NCBI GenBank assembly: GCA_913060705.1
Contig: CAJXTX010000006.1
Location: forward strand, 1 to 51,314
Reading direction: 5' to 3'
Length of the DNA stretch: 51,314 bases
DNA from: an uncultured Bacteroidota bacterium
Lineage (GTDB): Bacteria; Bacteroidota; Bacteroidia; Flavobacteriales; Flavobacteriaceae
The translations under genes and the position numbers were made by a program. A model generated the notes under the pieces. That model searched no databases. It had not been told where the DNA came from and saw nothing but the letters and a program-made list of their open reading frames with translations. Positions 1 to 9,183 of the stretch are shown piece after piece. How positions within the stretch are numbered: position 1 is the first letter of the stretch; each line of letters opens with the position of its first letter.

Positions 1-653
1 ATGAAAAGGTTCCTTTTGAAAAGGCGTTCGGAACCATTGTGACCGAGCGCGTGATTGACCTCATCATGCTGTTTTTGATTATAGGGATAAGCCTCTTGCT
101 CCAAACTGGACTTATTCTAGAGTGGATCTCAGCCAACACCGCTACATTGATCTTCAGCGTGCTCTTTTTGATCGTTGCCATAGCCGGACTGATCTTTGTG
201 GTACGCCTGTCTTCAAATGCAAAAAGTAAATGGGGGGTAAAGCTGCACGAGTTCTTCAAAGGCATTCAGGAGGGCCTCTCCTCTATCCTTCAGATGAAAA
301 ATAAAGAGTATTTTATTGCCCATACGCTCTTTATTTGGGCGTGTTATGTAGGGATGTTCGTTGTGATCAAATATACCGTCGCCGAGACGGCAACACTCGG
401 ACTATCTGAAATGCTTGTGGCTTTTATCGCCGGGTCTTTCGCCATGACTGCAACTAATGGCGGAGTCGGATTATACCCTATCGTAGTCCGCGCCTCCTTA
501 GGACTTTTCGGAATCTCATACGCCTCAGGCGAGGCCTTCGGGTGGATCGTTTGGTCTTCACAGACCTTGATGATTGTAGTGTTCGGTGCAATCTCTTTTC
601 TTAGTTTACCTTTATGGTATAAGGTAAAACGTCGATCATCACTCAATGGCTAA
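1..653 (+). CDS. Flippase-like / LPG-synthase-TM family membrane protein, 5' end missing
   Basis: The reading frame is open from base 3 to the stop at 651-653 and continues upstream of the window, so only the C-terminal part (about 216 residues) is present. The first visible residues (PFEKAFGTIVTERVIDL) fit the conserved segment of the lysylphosphatidylglycerol-synthase transmembrane family, where an arginine follows 'GT' just before a helix. About five hydrophobic segments are visible, including a helix with TNGGVGLYP, a loop typical of this family. Members are inner-membrane proteins; some move or modify lipids, but most Bacteroidota homologues are uncharacterised. Its stop codon overlaps the radA start by 8 bases, so the two are probably co-transcribed. 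Family assignment is fairly sure; the substrate is unknown. Confidence 0.75.
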   Translation, partial: EKVPFEKAFGTIVTERVIDLIMLFLIIGISLLLQTGLILEWISANTATLIFSVLFLIVAIAGLIFVVRLSSNAKSKWGVKLHEFFKGIQEGLSSILQMKNKEYFIAHTLFIWACYVGMFVVIKYTVAETATLGLSEMLVAFIAGSFAMTATNGGVGLYPIVVRASLGLFGISYASGEAFGWIVWSSQTLMIVVFGAISFLSLPLWYKVKRRSSLNG

Positions 654-2013
654 AACAAAAACGGCTTATTTCTGTCAAAACTGCGGTGCTCAATCCGCAA
701 AATGGACCGGGCAATGCAGCTCTTGTAAGCAGTGGAATACGCTTCAAGAAGAGATTATTTCAAAGCCTGAAGCTTCAGGAATAAAGGCGGCCGCAAAACA
801 AGGCCCGCACAAAGCCATTGCGCTCGATCAAATCTCATACGAACTAGAGGCCCGCATCGACACCAAGGACCAAGAGTTTAATCGCGTATTGGGATCGGGT
901 TTGGTTCCTGGTTCTGTCATTCTTTTAGGCGGAGAACCCGGAATCGGAAAAAGTACCCTTCTCTTACAGATCGCCCTGAACATTGGACTAAAAGTTCTTT
1001 ACGTATCGGGCGAAGAAAGCGAACGCCAGCTCAAGCTTAGAGCAGATCGTATTTCTGACCAACAAAACAATTGCTTCATTCTCACCGAAACGGTTACCGA
1101 CCGCATTGGACAACAAATAGAACAACACGCGCCGAACCTCATTATTATCGATTCGATTCAGACGCTTCAGTCTCCCAAGATTGAATCGGCTGCCGGAACT
1201 GTATCTCAAATCAGAGAATGTACGGCTGAGCTCACCTATTATGCCAAGTCTACGGGTATCCCCCTGATTCTGGTCGGACACATCACCAAAGACGGACAAC
1301 TCGCAGGGCCCAAGCTACTCGAACACATGGTAGATACGGTGCTTCAATTTGAAGGAGATCGCAATTACGTCTACCGGATTTTGCGCTCCCTTAAAAATCG
1401 TTTTGGAAGCACGGCAGAACTCGGCATCTACGAAATGCAAGGGTCTGGCTTGCGTGAAGTCAAGAACCCATCAGAGCTATTGCTTTCAAATTACAACGAG
1501 CCTTTGAGCGGAGTGTCTGTGGCGGCAAATCTTGAAGGGCAACGCCCTTTACTCATCGAGATTCAGGCCTTGGTGAGCTCTGCGGTATATGGAACTCCTC
1601 AACGCTCGGCAACTGGTTTCAATAGCAAACGCTTAAACATGTTGCTTGCTGTTCTTGAGAAAAAGGCCGGATTCAACCTCGCCTCTAAAGACGTGTTCTT
1701 AAATATCACCGGAGGGATTTCTGTCGATGATCCTGCCACCGATTTGGCGGTAGTCATGGCGGTCCTTTCGAGCAATGCAGATCTGCCCTTGCCCAAAGGT
1801 GTGTGTTTTGCTGCAGAGGTCGGTCTTGCAGGAGAGATACGCCCTGTTCAGCGGATCGATCAACGCATAAGTGAAGCCGAAAAACTTGGGTTCAAAGCCA
1901 TCTTCATTGCCTCAACAGCAACTGACTCGAGCCAAAAAAGAAGCATCCGGGTAATCCAGGTCGCTAAGATCGAAGAAGTGATCGCTAAAATCTTCGCTAA
2001 GGCGCAGGGTTAG
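646..2013 (+). CDS. radA: DNA repair protein RadA
   Basis: RadA is a cytoplasmic, RecA-like ATPase that promotes branch migration of recombination intermediates. All family landmarks are visible in 455 residues, the usual length: an N-terminal four-cysteine zinc finger (C10, C13, C24, C27), a Walker A motif GEPGIGKST at 96-104, the RadA-specific KNRFG motif at 250-254, and a C-terminal Lon-protease-like domain (roughly 280-450). The ATG at 646 lies inside the end of the upstream membrane-protein gene, suggesting translational coupling. The 3' end overlaps by 17 bases the convergent aldo/keto reductase gene. Nothing is truncated or unusual. Confidence 0.97.
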   Translation: MAKTKTAYFCQNCGAQSAKWTGQCSSCKQWNTLQEEIISKPEASGIKAAAKQGPHKAIALDQISYELEARIDTKDQEFNRVLGSGLVPGSVILLGGEPGIGKSTLLLQIALNIGLKVLYVSGEESERQLKLRADRISDQQNNCFILTETVTDRIGQQIEQHAPNLIIIDSIQTLQSPKIESAAGTVSQIRECTAELTYYAKSTGIPLILVGHITKDGQLAGPKLLEHMVDTVLQFEGDRNYVYRILRSLKNRFGSTAELGIYEMQGSGLREVKNPSELLLSNYNEPLSGVSVAANLEGQRPLLIEIQALVSSAVYGTPQRSATGFNSKRLNMLLAVLEKKAGFNLASKDVFLNITGGISVDDPATDLAVVMAVLSSNADLPLPKGVCFAAEVGLAGEIRPVQRIDQRISEAEKLGFKAIFIASTATDSSQKRSIRVIQVAKIEEVIAKIFAKAQG

Positions 2014-3043
2014 GGTGCGTTTGATGCACCGCTTCAATTTGTGCTACCACCTCATCGCTCAATTCAATAGCTATGCTTTCGATGTTTTCTATCAACTGTG
2101 GCATGGTGGTAGCCCCAATAATGGTAGAGGTCACAAAAGGTTTAGTTCTCAGATAGGCAAGCGCCATTTGAGGAAGAGACAAATTATGCTCTCTAGCAAT
2201 CTCAGCATAGGCTTCAGTAGCCGAAGTCGCAACCGGACCGCTGTAACGACTGTAATTCGGAAAGAGCGTCACCCTTGCGTCTTTAGGTGCTTTACCGCCA
2301 AGATACTTGCCTGAAAGCACTCCAAAACCTAATGGTGAGTACGGAAGTAATCCAATGTTTTCTCTGTGACTCACCTCAGCCAGTCCCACCTCATAAAGGC
2401 GATTCAACAAACTATAGGGGTTTTGCACGGTAATCATTTTAGGCAAAGAGCTGTCTTTCTTGTGCTCTTCAATAAAACGCATCACACCCCAAGGGGTCTC
2501 GTTTGAAAGGCCAACATGGCGGATGCGGCCGGCCTTGATATGCCCAGCGAGCGCCGTTAATACCTCGTAAATATTGTCCTTCCACTCGTCTGTTTCAAAG
2601 GCCTCAGACGGATAGTCACGCTTGCCAAAGAAATTCGTGTTACGCGTGGGCCAATGCAATTGATAGAGATCGATATAATCCGTCTGCAGGCGCTTCAAGC
2701 TATTACCTATCGCTTCGTCTATACCTTCAGGCGTAAACCCGGTGGTGCGAATATGTTTGGTAAAAGGAGCCTTGCCGGCGATCTTGGTAGCGAGTATTAG
2801 CTCTGATCGCTTGCCGTTCGCTTTTAACCAATTTCCGATGATTCGCTCGGTATCCCCGTAGAGCTCAGGAAGGGTTGGTACGGGATACAACTCAGCGGTA
2901 TCCCAGAACTGGATGCCTTTGTCAAAGGCATAGCTCATTTGCTCAAATCCTTGTTCTTGAGTGTTTTGGCGACCCCAAGTCATGGTTCCTAAGCAGAGCT
3001 CACTCACTTTAATATCTGTATTCGGAAGCGTATTGTATTTCAT
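1997..3043 (-). CDS. Aldo/keto reductase, Tas-like
   Basis: This 348-residue protein is an NADP(H)-dependent oxidoreductase of the aldo/keto reductase superfamily. The N-terminus carries the Tas-type LGTMTWGRQN segment, followed by the catalytic pair D48 and Y53 (in DTAELYP), a lysine in ATKIAG and the histidine in LYQLHWP. The C-terminal cofactor region includes IIGATTMPQL. It is the last gene of the leftward glyS-xth-AKR group, starting 3 bases after the xth stop, and it overlaps the end of radA by 17 bases. The physiological substrate cannot be told from sequence; E. coli Tas is itself only loosely assigned. A second, different aldo/keto reductase lies at 36.4-37.3 kb. Confidence 0.93.
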   Translation of the reverse strand: MKYNTLPNTDIKVSELCLGTMTWGRQNTQEQGFEQMSYAFDKGIQFWDTAELYPVPTLPELYGDTERIIGNWLKANGKRSELILATKIAGKAPFTKHIRTTGFTPEGIDEAIGNSLKRLQTDYIDLYQLHWPTRNTNFFGKRDYPSEAFETDEWKDNIYEVLTALAGHIKAGRIRHVGLSNETPWGVMRFIEEHKKDSSLPKMITVQNPYSLLNRLYEVGLAEVSHRENIGLLPYSPLGFGVLSGKYLGGKAPKDARVTLFPNYSRYSGPVATSATEAYAEIAREHNLSLPQMALAYLRTKPFVTSTIIGATTMPQLIENIESIAIELSDEVVAQIEAVHQTHPNPAP

Positions 3044-3046
3044 AGC

Positions 3047-3808
3047 TTATGCGAGTTCGGTTAATATAGGACAGTGATCACTGTGTACTGCCTCTGAGAG
3101 AATAACAGCCCTTTTTAAATGAGCTCCGAGTTTTGTTGACGCCATGGCGTAGTCAAGTCTCCATCCTTTATTGTTCGATCGGGCGTTAGCGCGGTAACTC
3201 CACCAGGTGTATTGATGCGGCTCTTCGTTAAAATGACGGAATGAATCAATAAATCCCGCCTCTAGAAAGCGCGTCATCCATTCGCGCTCTTCAGGCAAGA
3301 AGCCTGAAACGTTCTTATTGCGAATCGGATCGTGTATATCAATGGCCTGATGACAAATGTTGTAATCACCAACCACCAGCAACTTTGGACGCTCTTTGAT
3401 CAAGTTTACCGCATAGTCTAAAAAGTCGTCCATGTAGGTGAACTTATAGTCTAATCGATCGGTATTTGTTCCTGAAGGCAGGTACATACTCATGATTGAG
3501 AGGTCACCGAAATCTGCCCGAAGGTTTCGTCCTTCGGCATCCATATAGTCCATTCCCGTTCCCACAACAACCCTATCGGGCTTCGTCTTGCTGAGTATCG
3601 CAACTCCAGAATAACCCTTTTTCTGTGCAGAAAAATAGTATTGATGCTCGAATCCCAAGGCCTCAAAGGCCGACTTATCAATCTGATCTTCGGTGGCCTT
3701 GATTTCTTGCAGACATACGACATCAGCGTTCACCGCAGACAACCACTGATCTAATCCCTTATTGAGTGCAGCTCGGATACCGTTAACGTTATACGAGATA
3801 ACCTTCAT
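3047..3808 (-). CDS. xth: Exodeoxyribonuclease III
   Basis: Exonuclease III / AP endonuclease of base-excision repair, cleaving at abasic sites with Mg2+. The 253-residue protein has the family signatures in order: the N-terminal SYNVNGIRAA with N7, the metal-binding glutamate E35 in LQEIKA, the GDYNICH motif carrying the catalytic Asp and Asn, the WWSYRANAR segment typical of ExoIII rather than secreted nucleases, and the terminal SDHCP with the catalytic Asp-His. The start codon directly abuts the glyS stop (3808/3809), so it is almost certainly in the glyS operon. A secreted paralogue-like enzyme of the same broad fold is at 11.6 kb; this one has no signal peptide and is cytoplasmic. Confidence 0.96.
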   Translation of the reverse strand: MKVISYNVNGIRAALNKGLDQWLSAVNADVVCLQEIKATEDQIDKSAFEALGFEHQYYFSAQKKGYSGVAILSKTKPDRVVVGTGMDYMDAEGRNLRADFGDLSIMSMYLPSGTNTDRLDYKFTYMDDFLDYAVNLIKERPKLLVVGDYNICHQAIDIHDPIRNKNVSGFLPEEREWMTRFLEAGFIDSFRHFNEEPHQYTWWSYRANARSNNKGWRLDYAMASTKLGAHLKRAVILSEAVHSDHCPILTELA

Positions 3809-5353
3809 TTATGCCTCTAATTTTTTGAGCCAAGCTGACAGTGAAACTTCTCGATCCAACACCTTCTTCAATTCGCTGATGGCGATACGCTCTTGCTCCA
3901 TAGAATCTCTGTGTCTGATGGTTACTGTCTGATCTTCTAACGTTTGATGATCTACTGTGATACAAAAAGGGGTTCCGATAGCATCTTGTCTTCGATAGCG
4001 ACGCCCAACCGCATCTTTTTCATCATACGCCACGTTGAAGTCATATTTGAGATCGGCGATAATTTGATGTGCTAAATCTGGCAAGCCGTCTTTCTTAACG
4101 AGCGGAAGTACCGCAGCCTTGTACGGCGCTAGCACCGCAGGGATGCGCATCACTGTGCGCGTTCCATTCTCGAGCTCTTCTTCTTGCAATGACGAAGAGA
4201 AAACCGCCAAGAACATTCGGTCTAACCCTATCGAGGTTTCAATAACATAAGGAGTATACGACTGCTCTTGTTCGGCATCGTAATACTGCATCTTTTTACC
4301 TGAGAACGATTCGTGTCGACCCAAGTCAAAGTCAGTTCTTGAATGAATTCCCTCTAGCTCTTTAAAGCCAAATGGAAACTTAAATTCAATGTCGGCCGCC
4401 GCATCTGCATAATGAGCTAATTTCTCATGGTCATGAAAACGGTAATTTTCTTGACCCATCCCCAGAGAGAGATGCCACTTTAAGCGGGTTTCTTTCCAGT
4501 GTTCATACCAGGTTTTTTGTGTCCCTGGCGGAATAAAAAACTGCATCTCCATCTGCTCGAATTCACGCATTCTGAAGATGAACTGTCGCGCAACAATTTC
4601 ATTCCTAAAAGCCTTTCCGGTTTGAGCAATTCCGAAGGGAATCTTCATCCGTCCTGTTTTCTGGACATTCAAGAAGTTAACAAATATCCCCTGGGCCGTT
4701 TCTGGTCGCAGGTAGAGCTCCATCGCATTTTCTGCCGAAGCGCCCAGTTTTGTGCCGAACATCAAATTGAACTGCTTCACCTCTGTCCAGTTTCTAGAAC
4801 CCGATACCGGGCAAGCAATCTCAAGCTCCTCAATCAGTGCCTTAACATCTGCGAGATTTTCTTCTTCGAGTGACTTTGACATGCGCTTGATAATGGTCTC
4901 TGATCGCTCGCGAATCTCAATCACTCTTCCGTTAGTCGCTAAAAACTGCTCTTTGTCAAAGGCGTCTCCAAATCGCTTTTCGGCTTTCTGAATTTCTTTG
5001 TCAATCTTAGCCTCTAGTTTGGCTACGTAATCCTCGATTAATACATCTGCGCGGTAACGCTTTTTCGAATCTTTATTGTCAATCAGCGGGTCGTTAAAGG
5101 CATCTACGTGTCCTGAAGCCTTCCATGTTGTCGGATGCATGAGAATAGCAGCATCGAGCCCTACAATGTTTTCGTGTAGGCGGACCATGGCTTCCCACCA
5201 ATAGGTTCGGATATTGTTTTTCAACAACACGCCCAATTGGGCGTAATCATAAACCGCACTTAGACCATCGTATATCTCACTCGATTGAAAAATAAATCCG
5301 TACTCCTTTGCGTGAGACACCACATTTTTAAAAAGATCTTCAGCTGGCTTCAT
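3809..5353 (-). CDS. glyS: Glycyl-tRNA synthetase, single-chain (alpha2) type
   Basis: Charges tRNA-Gly. It is the archaeal/eukaryotic-like homodimeric class II enzyme used by Bacteroidota, not the alpha2-beta2 type. Visible class II elements: the N-terminal GLSAVYDYAQLG segment, RPETAQGIFVNF, the motif 2 stretch FRNEIVARQFIFRMREFEQ, motif 3 SIGLDRM, and a C-terminal anticodon-binding domain. The frame is open to 5383, but I chose the ATG at 5353 (MKPAEDLFK, 514 residues). The ten residues upstream do not resemble the family, and a good promoter (-7 box 5370-5377) would lie inside the longer gene. It heads the operon glyS-xth-aldo/keto reductase. Confidence 0.96.
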   Translation of the reverse strand: MKPAEDLFKNVVSHAKEYGFIFQSSEIYDGLSAVYDYAQLGVLLKNNIRTYWWEAMVRLHENIVGLDAAILMHPTTWKASGHVDAFNDPLIDNKDSKKRYRADVLIEDYVAKLEAKIDKEIQKAEKRFGDAFDKEQFLATNGRVIEIRERSETIIKRMSKSLEEENLADVKALIEELEIACPVSGSRNWTEVKQFNLMFGTKLGASAENAMELYLRPETAQGIFVNFLNVQKTGRMKIPFGIAQTGKAFRNEIVARQFIFRMREFEQMEMQFFIPPGTQKTWYEHWKETRLKWHLSLGMGQENYRFHDHEKLAHYADAAADIEFKFPFGFKELEGIHSRTDFDLGRHESFSGKKMQYYDAEQEQSYTPYVIETSIGLDRMFLAVFSSSLQEEELENGTRTVMRIPAVLAPYKAAVLPLVKKDGLPDLAHQIIADLKYDFNVAYDEKDAVGRRYRRQDAIGTPFCITVDHQTLEDQTVTIRHRDSMEQERIAISELKKVLDREVSLSAWLKKLEA

Positions 5354-5369
5354 GTAGAGTTGTTTGAGG

Positions 5370-5397
5370 CAAAAATAGAACAATCACATAGACTCAA
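5370..5397 (-). promoter_or_regulatory. Bacteroidota-type promoter for glyS
   Basis: Read leftward, a TTG at 5397-5395 is followed after 17 bases by TATTTTTG (5377-5370). This matches the Flavobacterium/Bacteroides sigma-ABfr consensus TTG-N17-19-TAnnTTTG exactly. The box ends 16 bases before the chosen glyS ATG at 5353, giving a short leader. It supports the shorter glyS start. Confidence 0.7.
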
Positions 5398-5465
5398 AAG
5401 GCTATACTCTCAACAAATCACAATACTGCAGGGTTTTGGCAGAAAAGAAACAGAATTTTAATCCC

Positions 5466-6176
5466 ATGGGGTTAGCAGCACTCTTTTTCCCAAAACACTG
5501 TATGATCTGTGAACACATTATTGAACACCGTTCATCTCATCTTTGTGTTTCGTGCGCCTCTTCGCTGTACCTCTCAACCTATGAATACAACCGTATTCAT
5601 CCCATGCATCTGCAATTTGCACCTCAAGTCGTTTTAGAAGTCGCTTATTCCCCGTTCATCAATTCCCCCTATGCGGCACAATTGATTCAGGTTTTGCACG
5701 CTTTGAAATACAAGAAGCAATTATTTGCCGCTAAGGTACTTTGTGCTCTAGCGAGTCCACAGCTCAGTGCATTTTTTGAGCGTCACAACTTTGACATTAT
5801 AGTTCCCGTTCCTTCTCACTTCTTGAAAAAAATAAAGAGAGGTTATAATCCTGCCGAAGTACTCGCACATGAAATCGCCAAAGAGCAGGGCATTGCACTC
5901 GGCGCCAAACTCCTTTCTCAACCCAAAAGAAAAGCGATACAGGCCTTGAACAACAAACATCAGAGGACCAACATACAGCCCGGGACATTTAGGGCAAAGA
6001 TTTCCCAAAAGCAAAAGAAACTTCATATACTGCTCATTGACGATGTATGTACGACGGGAGCCACCATGGCCGCATGCTATTGGGCACTCAAAAAGCAAGG
6101 TGTCGAAAAGGTGAGTTTTTTGAGCCTCTTCTTTACACCTTTAGAATATGAGGTTAAGGCTACACGTGACCCATAA
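5466..6176 (+). CDS. comF: ComF-family phosphoribosyltransferase-like protein
   Basis: ComF proteins belong to the type I PRTase fold and take part in DNA uptake during natural transformation in several bacteria. This one has an N-terminal zinc ribbon (C12 and C15 in CMIC, then CVSC), a central PVPSHFLKKIKRGYNPAE segment, and the PRPP-binding loop LLIDDVCTTGATM near the C-terminus. I chose the ATG at 5466 (236 residues) because the first cysteine then falls about 12 residues in, as usual for the family. An in-frame TTG at 5436 would add ten residues. It is transcribed away from glyS; its end overlaps the next gene by 29 bases. Competence is known for the family but not shown here. Confidence 0.88.
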   Translation: MGLAALFFPKHCMICEHIIEHRSSHLCVSCASSLYLSTYEYNRIHPMHLQFAPQVVLEVAYSPFINSPYAAQLIQVLHALKYKKQLFAAKVLCALASPQLSAFFERHNFDIIVPVPSHFLKKIKRGYNPAEVLAHEIAKEQGIALGAKLLSQPKRKAIQALNNKHQRTNIQPGTFRAKISQKQKKLHILLIDDVCTTGATMAACYWALKKQGVEKVSFLSLFFTPLEYEVKATRDP

Positions 6177-7839
6177 AGTTCGTTTCTTTGCCTTTGTGAA
6201 ACAGCAGCACGACACCTCATGGTTTTCAAAAGCAACCCCTTTACTGGGATTGATTTTTATCGTTTTGGTCGCCATGTCTTGTGCAAAACGCGGTACGCCG
6301 AGCGGAGGAGATAAAGACACCATACCCCCAGTGATCGTAAAGGCGGATCCTCCTTTAGGAAGTACCAACTTCAAAGGAGAACGCATTCGAATTTACTTCG
6401 ATGAGTATATTAAATTCAAGGGGGTTGAAGAGCAGTTCTTGGTTTCTCCACCGATGGGAACAGCCCCTATACTGAGTCCTCAGGCGAGCCCGAGCAAATA
6501 CCTTGAAATTGAACTTCAAGATAGCCTACTTCCCAATACCACCTATAGCTTTTACTTCGGGAATGCCGTGGTAGACAATAATGAAGAGAATCCGTATCCC
6601 TACCTAAATTATGTGATGGCGACCGGTGAGCAAATTGACTCGCTCAACCTCAAAGGGATGGTGAAAGATGCTTACCTCAGAAAGGCTGAAGAGTACATCA
6701 ATGTAGTCCTATACGCCAATGATACAAGTTATACCGACTCTATCATTTACAAACAGCCGCCACGTTACCTAACTACCACCTTAGACAGTCTACCCACCTT
6801 TGAATTGAGCTTTCTGAGCAAAGGTTCTTACCACATGTTCGCCTTAAAGGACGAGAATAAGAACAACAAATACGATCCGTATCTCGATAAGCTCGCATTC
6901 TTAAAAAAGCCTATCACGCTGCCTACCGATAGCCTTTATTTGCTAGAACTATTCAAAGAAAAAATTCTTTTCAAGGCTGAGCGTCCAAAGTTTACGGGCT
7001 CAAATCACATCACCTTTGGCTACCAATCTGATCTAGACAGCCTTCCTAGACTCGAGCTCTTATCTCAAGTAGACTCCTTGTGGAGTTTTACAGAGAAGGT
7101 AGCGGACAAAGACAGTCTCAACTTTTGGTTTGACGGGCCTTCAAAGATTGACTCTTTGCTGTTCACGCTAGCCGGAGGTCAGGCGATTGACACTTTCAAT
7201 GTCAAACCGGTCGGACGTCTTGCCAAAGACACCCTCACCTTTAGGATGATCTCAAAGTCAAGTCTAGCCCTTAATGAACGCGTACAATTTCGAAGCAGCA
7301 CCCCGATTAAGGAAATAGACAGTAGTCGAATTACATTGACTTTATCCGACAGTATACGACTCGGTAGCGCATTTACCATAGAGCCAGACCGCAGAACGCT
7401 ATCGCTAGAGATTAACCCAAAGCCCGAAGACTCCTATCGTATGGCCATGCTGCCCGGGGCAATACAAGACTACTTCGAACAGACCAATGACAGTCTCTCG
7501 TTTCAATTCAATTTTAAGGCACTAGAAGATTTTGGGACACTGCGCTTTGAACTTGAGAACTCAAAACCCAAAGACTATCCGATGCTCATCGAACTCTTGG
7601 ATGAGAAAGACGTCTTCGTACAACAGGTCTATATTACCTCAGCACAAGACGCTGTGTTTGAATACGTGAATCCGGGAACGTATTCGATCAGAATTACTGT
7701 CGACAGTAATGGTAACAGACGTTATGATACCGGAAATTTTCTGCAAAAGCGCAACCCAGAGCGCATTATTTATGTTCCTGAAACCATAGAGGTTCGAGCC
7801 AATTGGGAGGAGCGCCTTCGCTTCAGATTACTCGATTAG
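6148..7839 (+). CDS. Ig-like (Big_5) domain lipoprotein
   Basis: A 563-residue predicted outer-envelope lipoprotein. A hydrophobic stretch (about residues 31-43) ends at the lipobox cysteine C45 (LVAMSCAK), followed by TPSGGDKDTIPPVI and a bacterial Ig-like domain at roughly 50-155. The C-terminal end (NPGTYSIRITVDSNGNRRYDTG) resembles the beta-sandwich tail of this conserved Bacteroidota family. The annotated ATG gives an unusually long 44-residue leader. A GTG at 6196 (residue 17) would give a more ordinary signal peptide and also avoid most of the 29-base overlap with comF. Function unknown. It ends convergently with the next gene, overlapping it by 12 bases. Confidence 0.8.
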   Translation: MRLRLHVTHKVRFFAFVKQQHDTSWFSKATPLLGLIFIVLVAMSCAKRGTPSGGDKDTIPPVIVKADPPLGSTNFKGERIRIYFDEYIKFKGVEEQFLVSPPMGTAPILSPQASPSKYLEIELQDSLLPNTTYSFYFGNAVVDNNEENPYPYLNYVMATGEQIDSLNLKGMVKDAYLRKAEEYINVVLYANDTSYTDSIIYKQPPRYLTTTLDSLPTFELSFLSKGSYHMFALKDENKNNKYDPYLDKLAFLKKPITLPTDSLYLLELFKEKILFKAERPKFTGSNHITFGYQSDLDSLPRLELLSQVDSLWSFTEKVADKDSLNFWFDGPSKIDSLLFTLAGGQAIDTFNVKPVGRLAKDTLTFRMISKSSLALNERVQFRSSTPIKEIDSSRITLTLSDSIRLGSAFTIEPDRRTLSLEINPKPEDSYRMAMLPGAIQDYFEQTNDSLSFQFNFKALEDFGTLRFELENSKPKDYPMLIELLDEKDVFVQQVYITSAQDAVFEYVNPGTYSIRITVDSNGNRRYDTGNFLQKRNPERIIYVPETIEVRANWEERLRFRLLD

Positions 7840-9183
7840 GTGCGTTCCTGGACTGTAATCTTGTGGAGCGATTAAAGGTTGCTTGATCGTGCCTGACGCT
7901 CCAGTATCATTGTGAATGGTCCATTCTGAAGGTTTAAAACTTTGTGATCCTCTATCCACCGTGGGCTTTCTTAGTGCACTACCGTCTTCAAACTCATGAG
8001 CAGTACCGCTACCGTCGATTCCGATTTGACCAAAGAGATCAACGATCTGTCCACTCGGGTTCACCAAGGCTATAGTATCGTCTCCATTAGAATTTGCGGC
8101 GCTATTCGAGCCCGCCACCAGATCCGGTTGAAAACCAAAGAGCGCATCAAAGCCTTCAGCATTGGCTGCAATGACCAGTGTTGATCGAGGCGATGCATAG
8201 ATTCCCGAAAGATCTATCCTATGCGACACCTCTTGCGCATCATTGGTATAGCGCTGAAGACTCCATCCGGCTAATGAAAGACGCTTGTTTTCGGCATTGA
8301 ATAATTCTATAAATCGTCCCTTTGTATCATTGTCAGGGTCAGCTATTTCTGAAATAAAGAAGGCTGCATCATCGGTAGAAGGTTGTTCGCACCGCTCTAA
8401 CTCCATATTGAGATCGCTCCAATGGGCAAGTTGAATTGTTGCGGGCGATGACTCAACAAGTAACCCATGAACGGTTCCGCTACCTTGAGGAATCACAGAA
8501 TCTGCAAAAGATTCATAGCCCGAATACTGTAAGACCACTTCTGATCCTTCACAATCTTCTAATCGACGGATACCCGCATTGTGTTTTTCGGCTACAAAGG
8601 TTTCCCCAACTTCGAGTTGCTTAAATTTTAGACGAGGCCAGAGTACCCAACTGCCGGGCCAAAGCGAATCAAGAGCATCAACACCGTCGATGCGGGTTGG
8701 GGAGAGATCAGAAATACCGCAGGCTGAAAGTTTTCGTACGGCCTCTGGGGTAGGAAGGGCGACAAGCAGCGGGTTTCCGTAACTCGAACTGTACACCCCA
8801 AGTTGTATTCGATCCTCTTTTCGCCGAATAGCCAGTCCTTTAAGGTCAATGAGTAATCGACTTCCTCTTGGGTAAAAGAGTGCATTGTCTGTCAAACTCA
8901 ATTTTAATTCGAGTGTCATCGGACCCTCTTCTTGCCCTAGAAGTAAACTTTGATAAAAGGCTCCTTCGGCATCTGAAGAAAGTACAACACCACTGAATAA
9001 GCCCTCTTCAAAATGCACAAACTCCCATTGTTCTGAACGAGGCGGGACAATTGAATCCCATGTCAGTGTTTGCGCTCCGCATCTTTGCATTACCATTCCC
9101 GTCACAAGCTCATCTGCTGTCTCTACAGAGGGCCTTAGGCAGCCGAGGGTCAAAAAAACGAATACGATAAGTACTCTGTACAT
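7828..9183 (-). CDS. DUF5689 / lamin-tail domain lipoprotein
   Basis: A 451-residue predicted lipoprotein: the hydrophobic leader ends in LTLGCLRP, with C15 as the likely lipidation site. The middle part (roughly 30-230) contains an OB-like segment with LLIDLKGLAIRRKEDRIQLGV, which I recognise as the DUF5689 type. From about residue 273 a lamin-tail domain follows (FISEIADPDN, RFIELFNAEN, LAGWSLQRYT). Both domains are common on secreted nucleases and nucleic-acid-associated surface proteins of Bacteroidota. The ATG abuts the stop of the upstream TonB receptor, so receptor and lipoprotein form an operon, arranged like a receptor and its surface lipoprotein. The nuclease gene divergent from that operon supports a nucleic-acid role, which is inference. 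Confidence 0.82.
   Translation of the reverse strand: MYRVLIVFVFLTLGCLRPSVETADELVTGMVMQRCGAQTLTWDSIVPPRSEQWEFVHFEEGLFSGVVLSSDAEGAFYQSLLLGQEEGPMTLELKLSLTDNALFYPRGSRLLIDLKGLAIRRKEDRIQLGVYSSSYGNPLLVALPTPEAVRKLSACGISDLSPTRIDGVDALDSLWPGSWVLWPRLKFKQLEVGETFVAEKHNAGIRRLEDCEGSEVVLQYSGYESFADSVIPQGSGTVHGLLVESSPATIQLAHWSDLNMELERCEQPSTDDAAFFISEIADPDNDTKGRFIELFNAENKRLSLAGWSLQRYTNDAQEVSHRIDLSGIYASPRSTLVIAANAEGFDALFGFQPDLVAGSNSAANSNGDDTIALVNPSGQIVDLFGQIGIDGSGTAHEFEDGSALRKPTVDRGSQSFKPSEWTIHNDTGASGTIKQPLIAPQDYSPGTHLIE

Noticed and set aside
5354-5383. Longer glyS start
   Set aside because: The extra ten residues do not fit the family and the promoter -7 box lies inside them.
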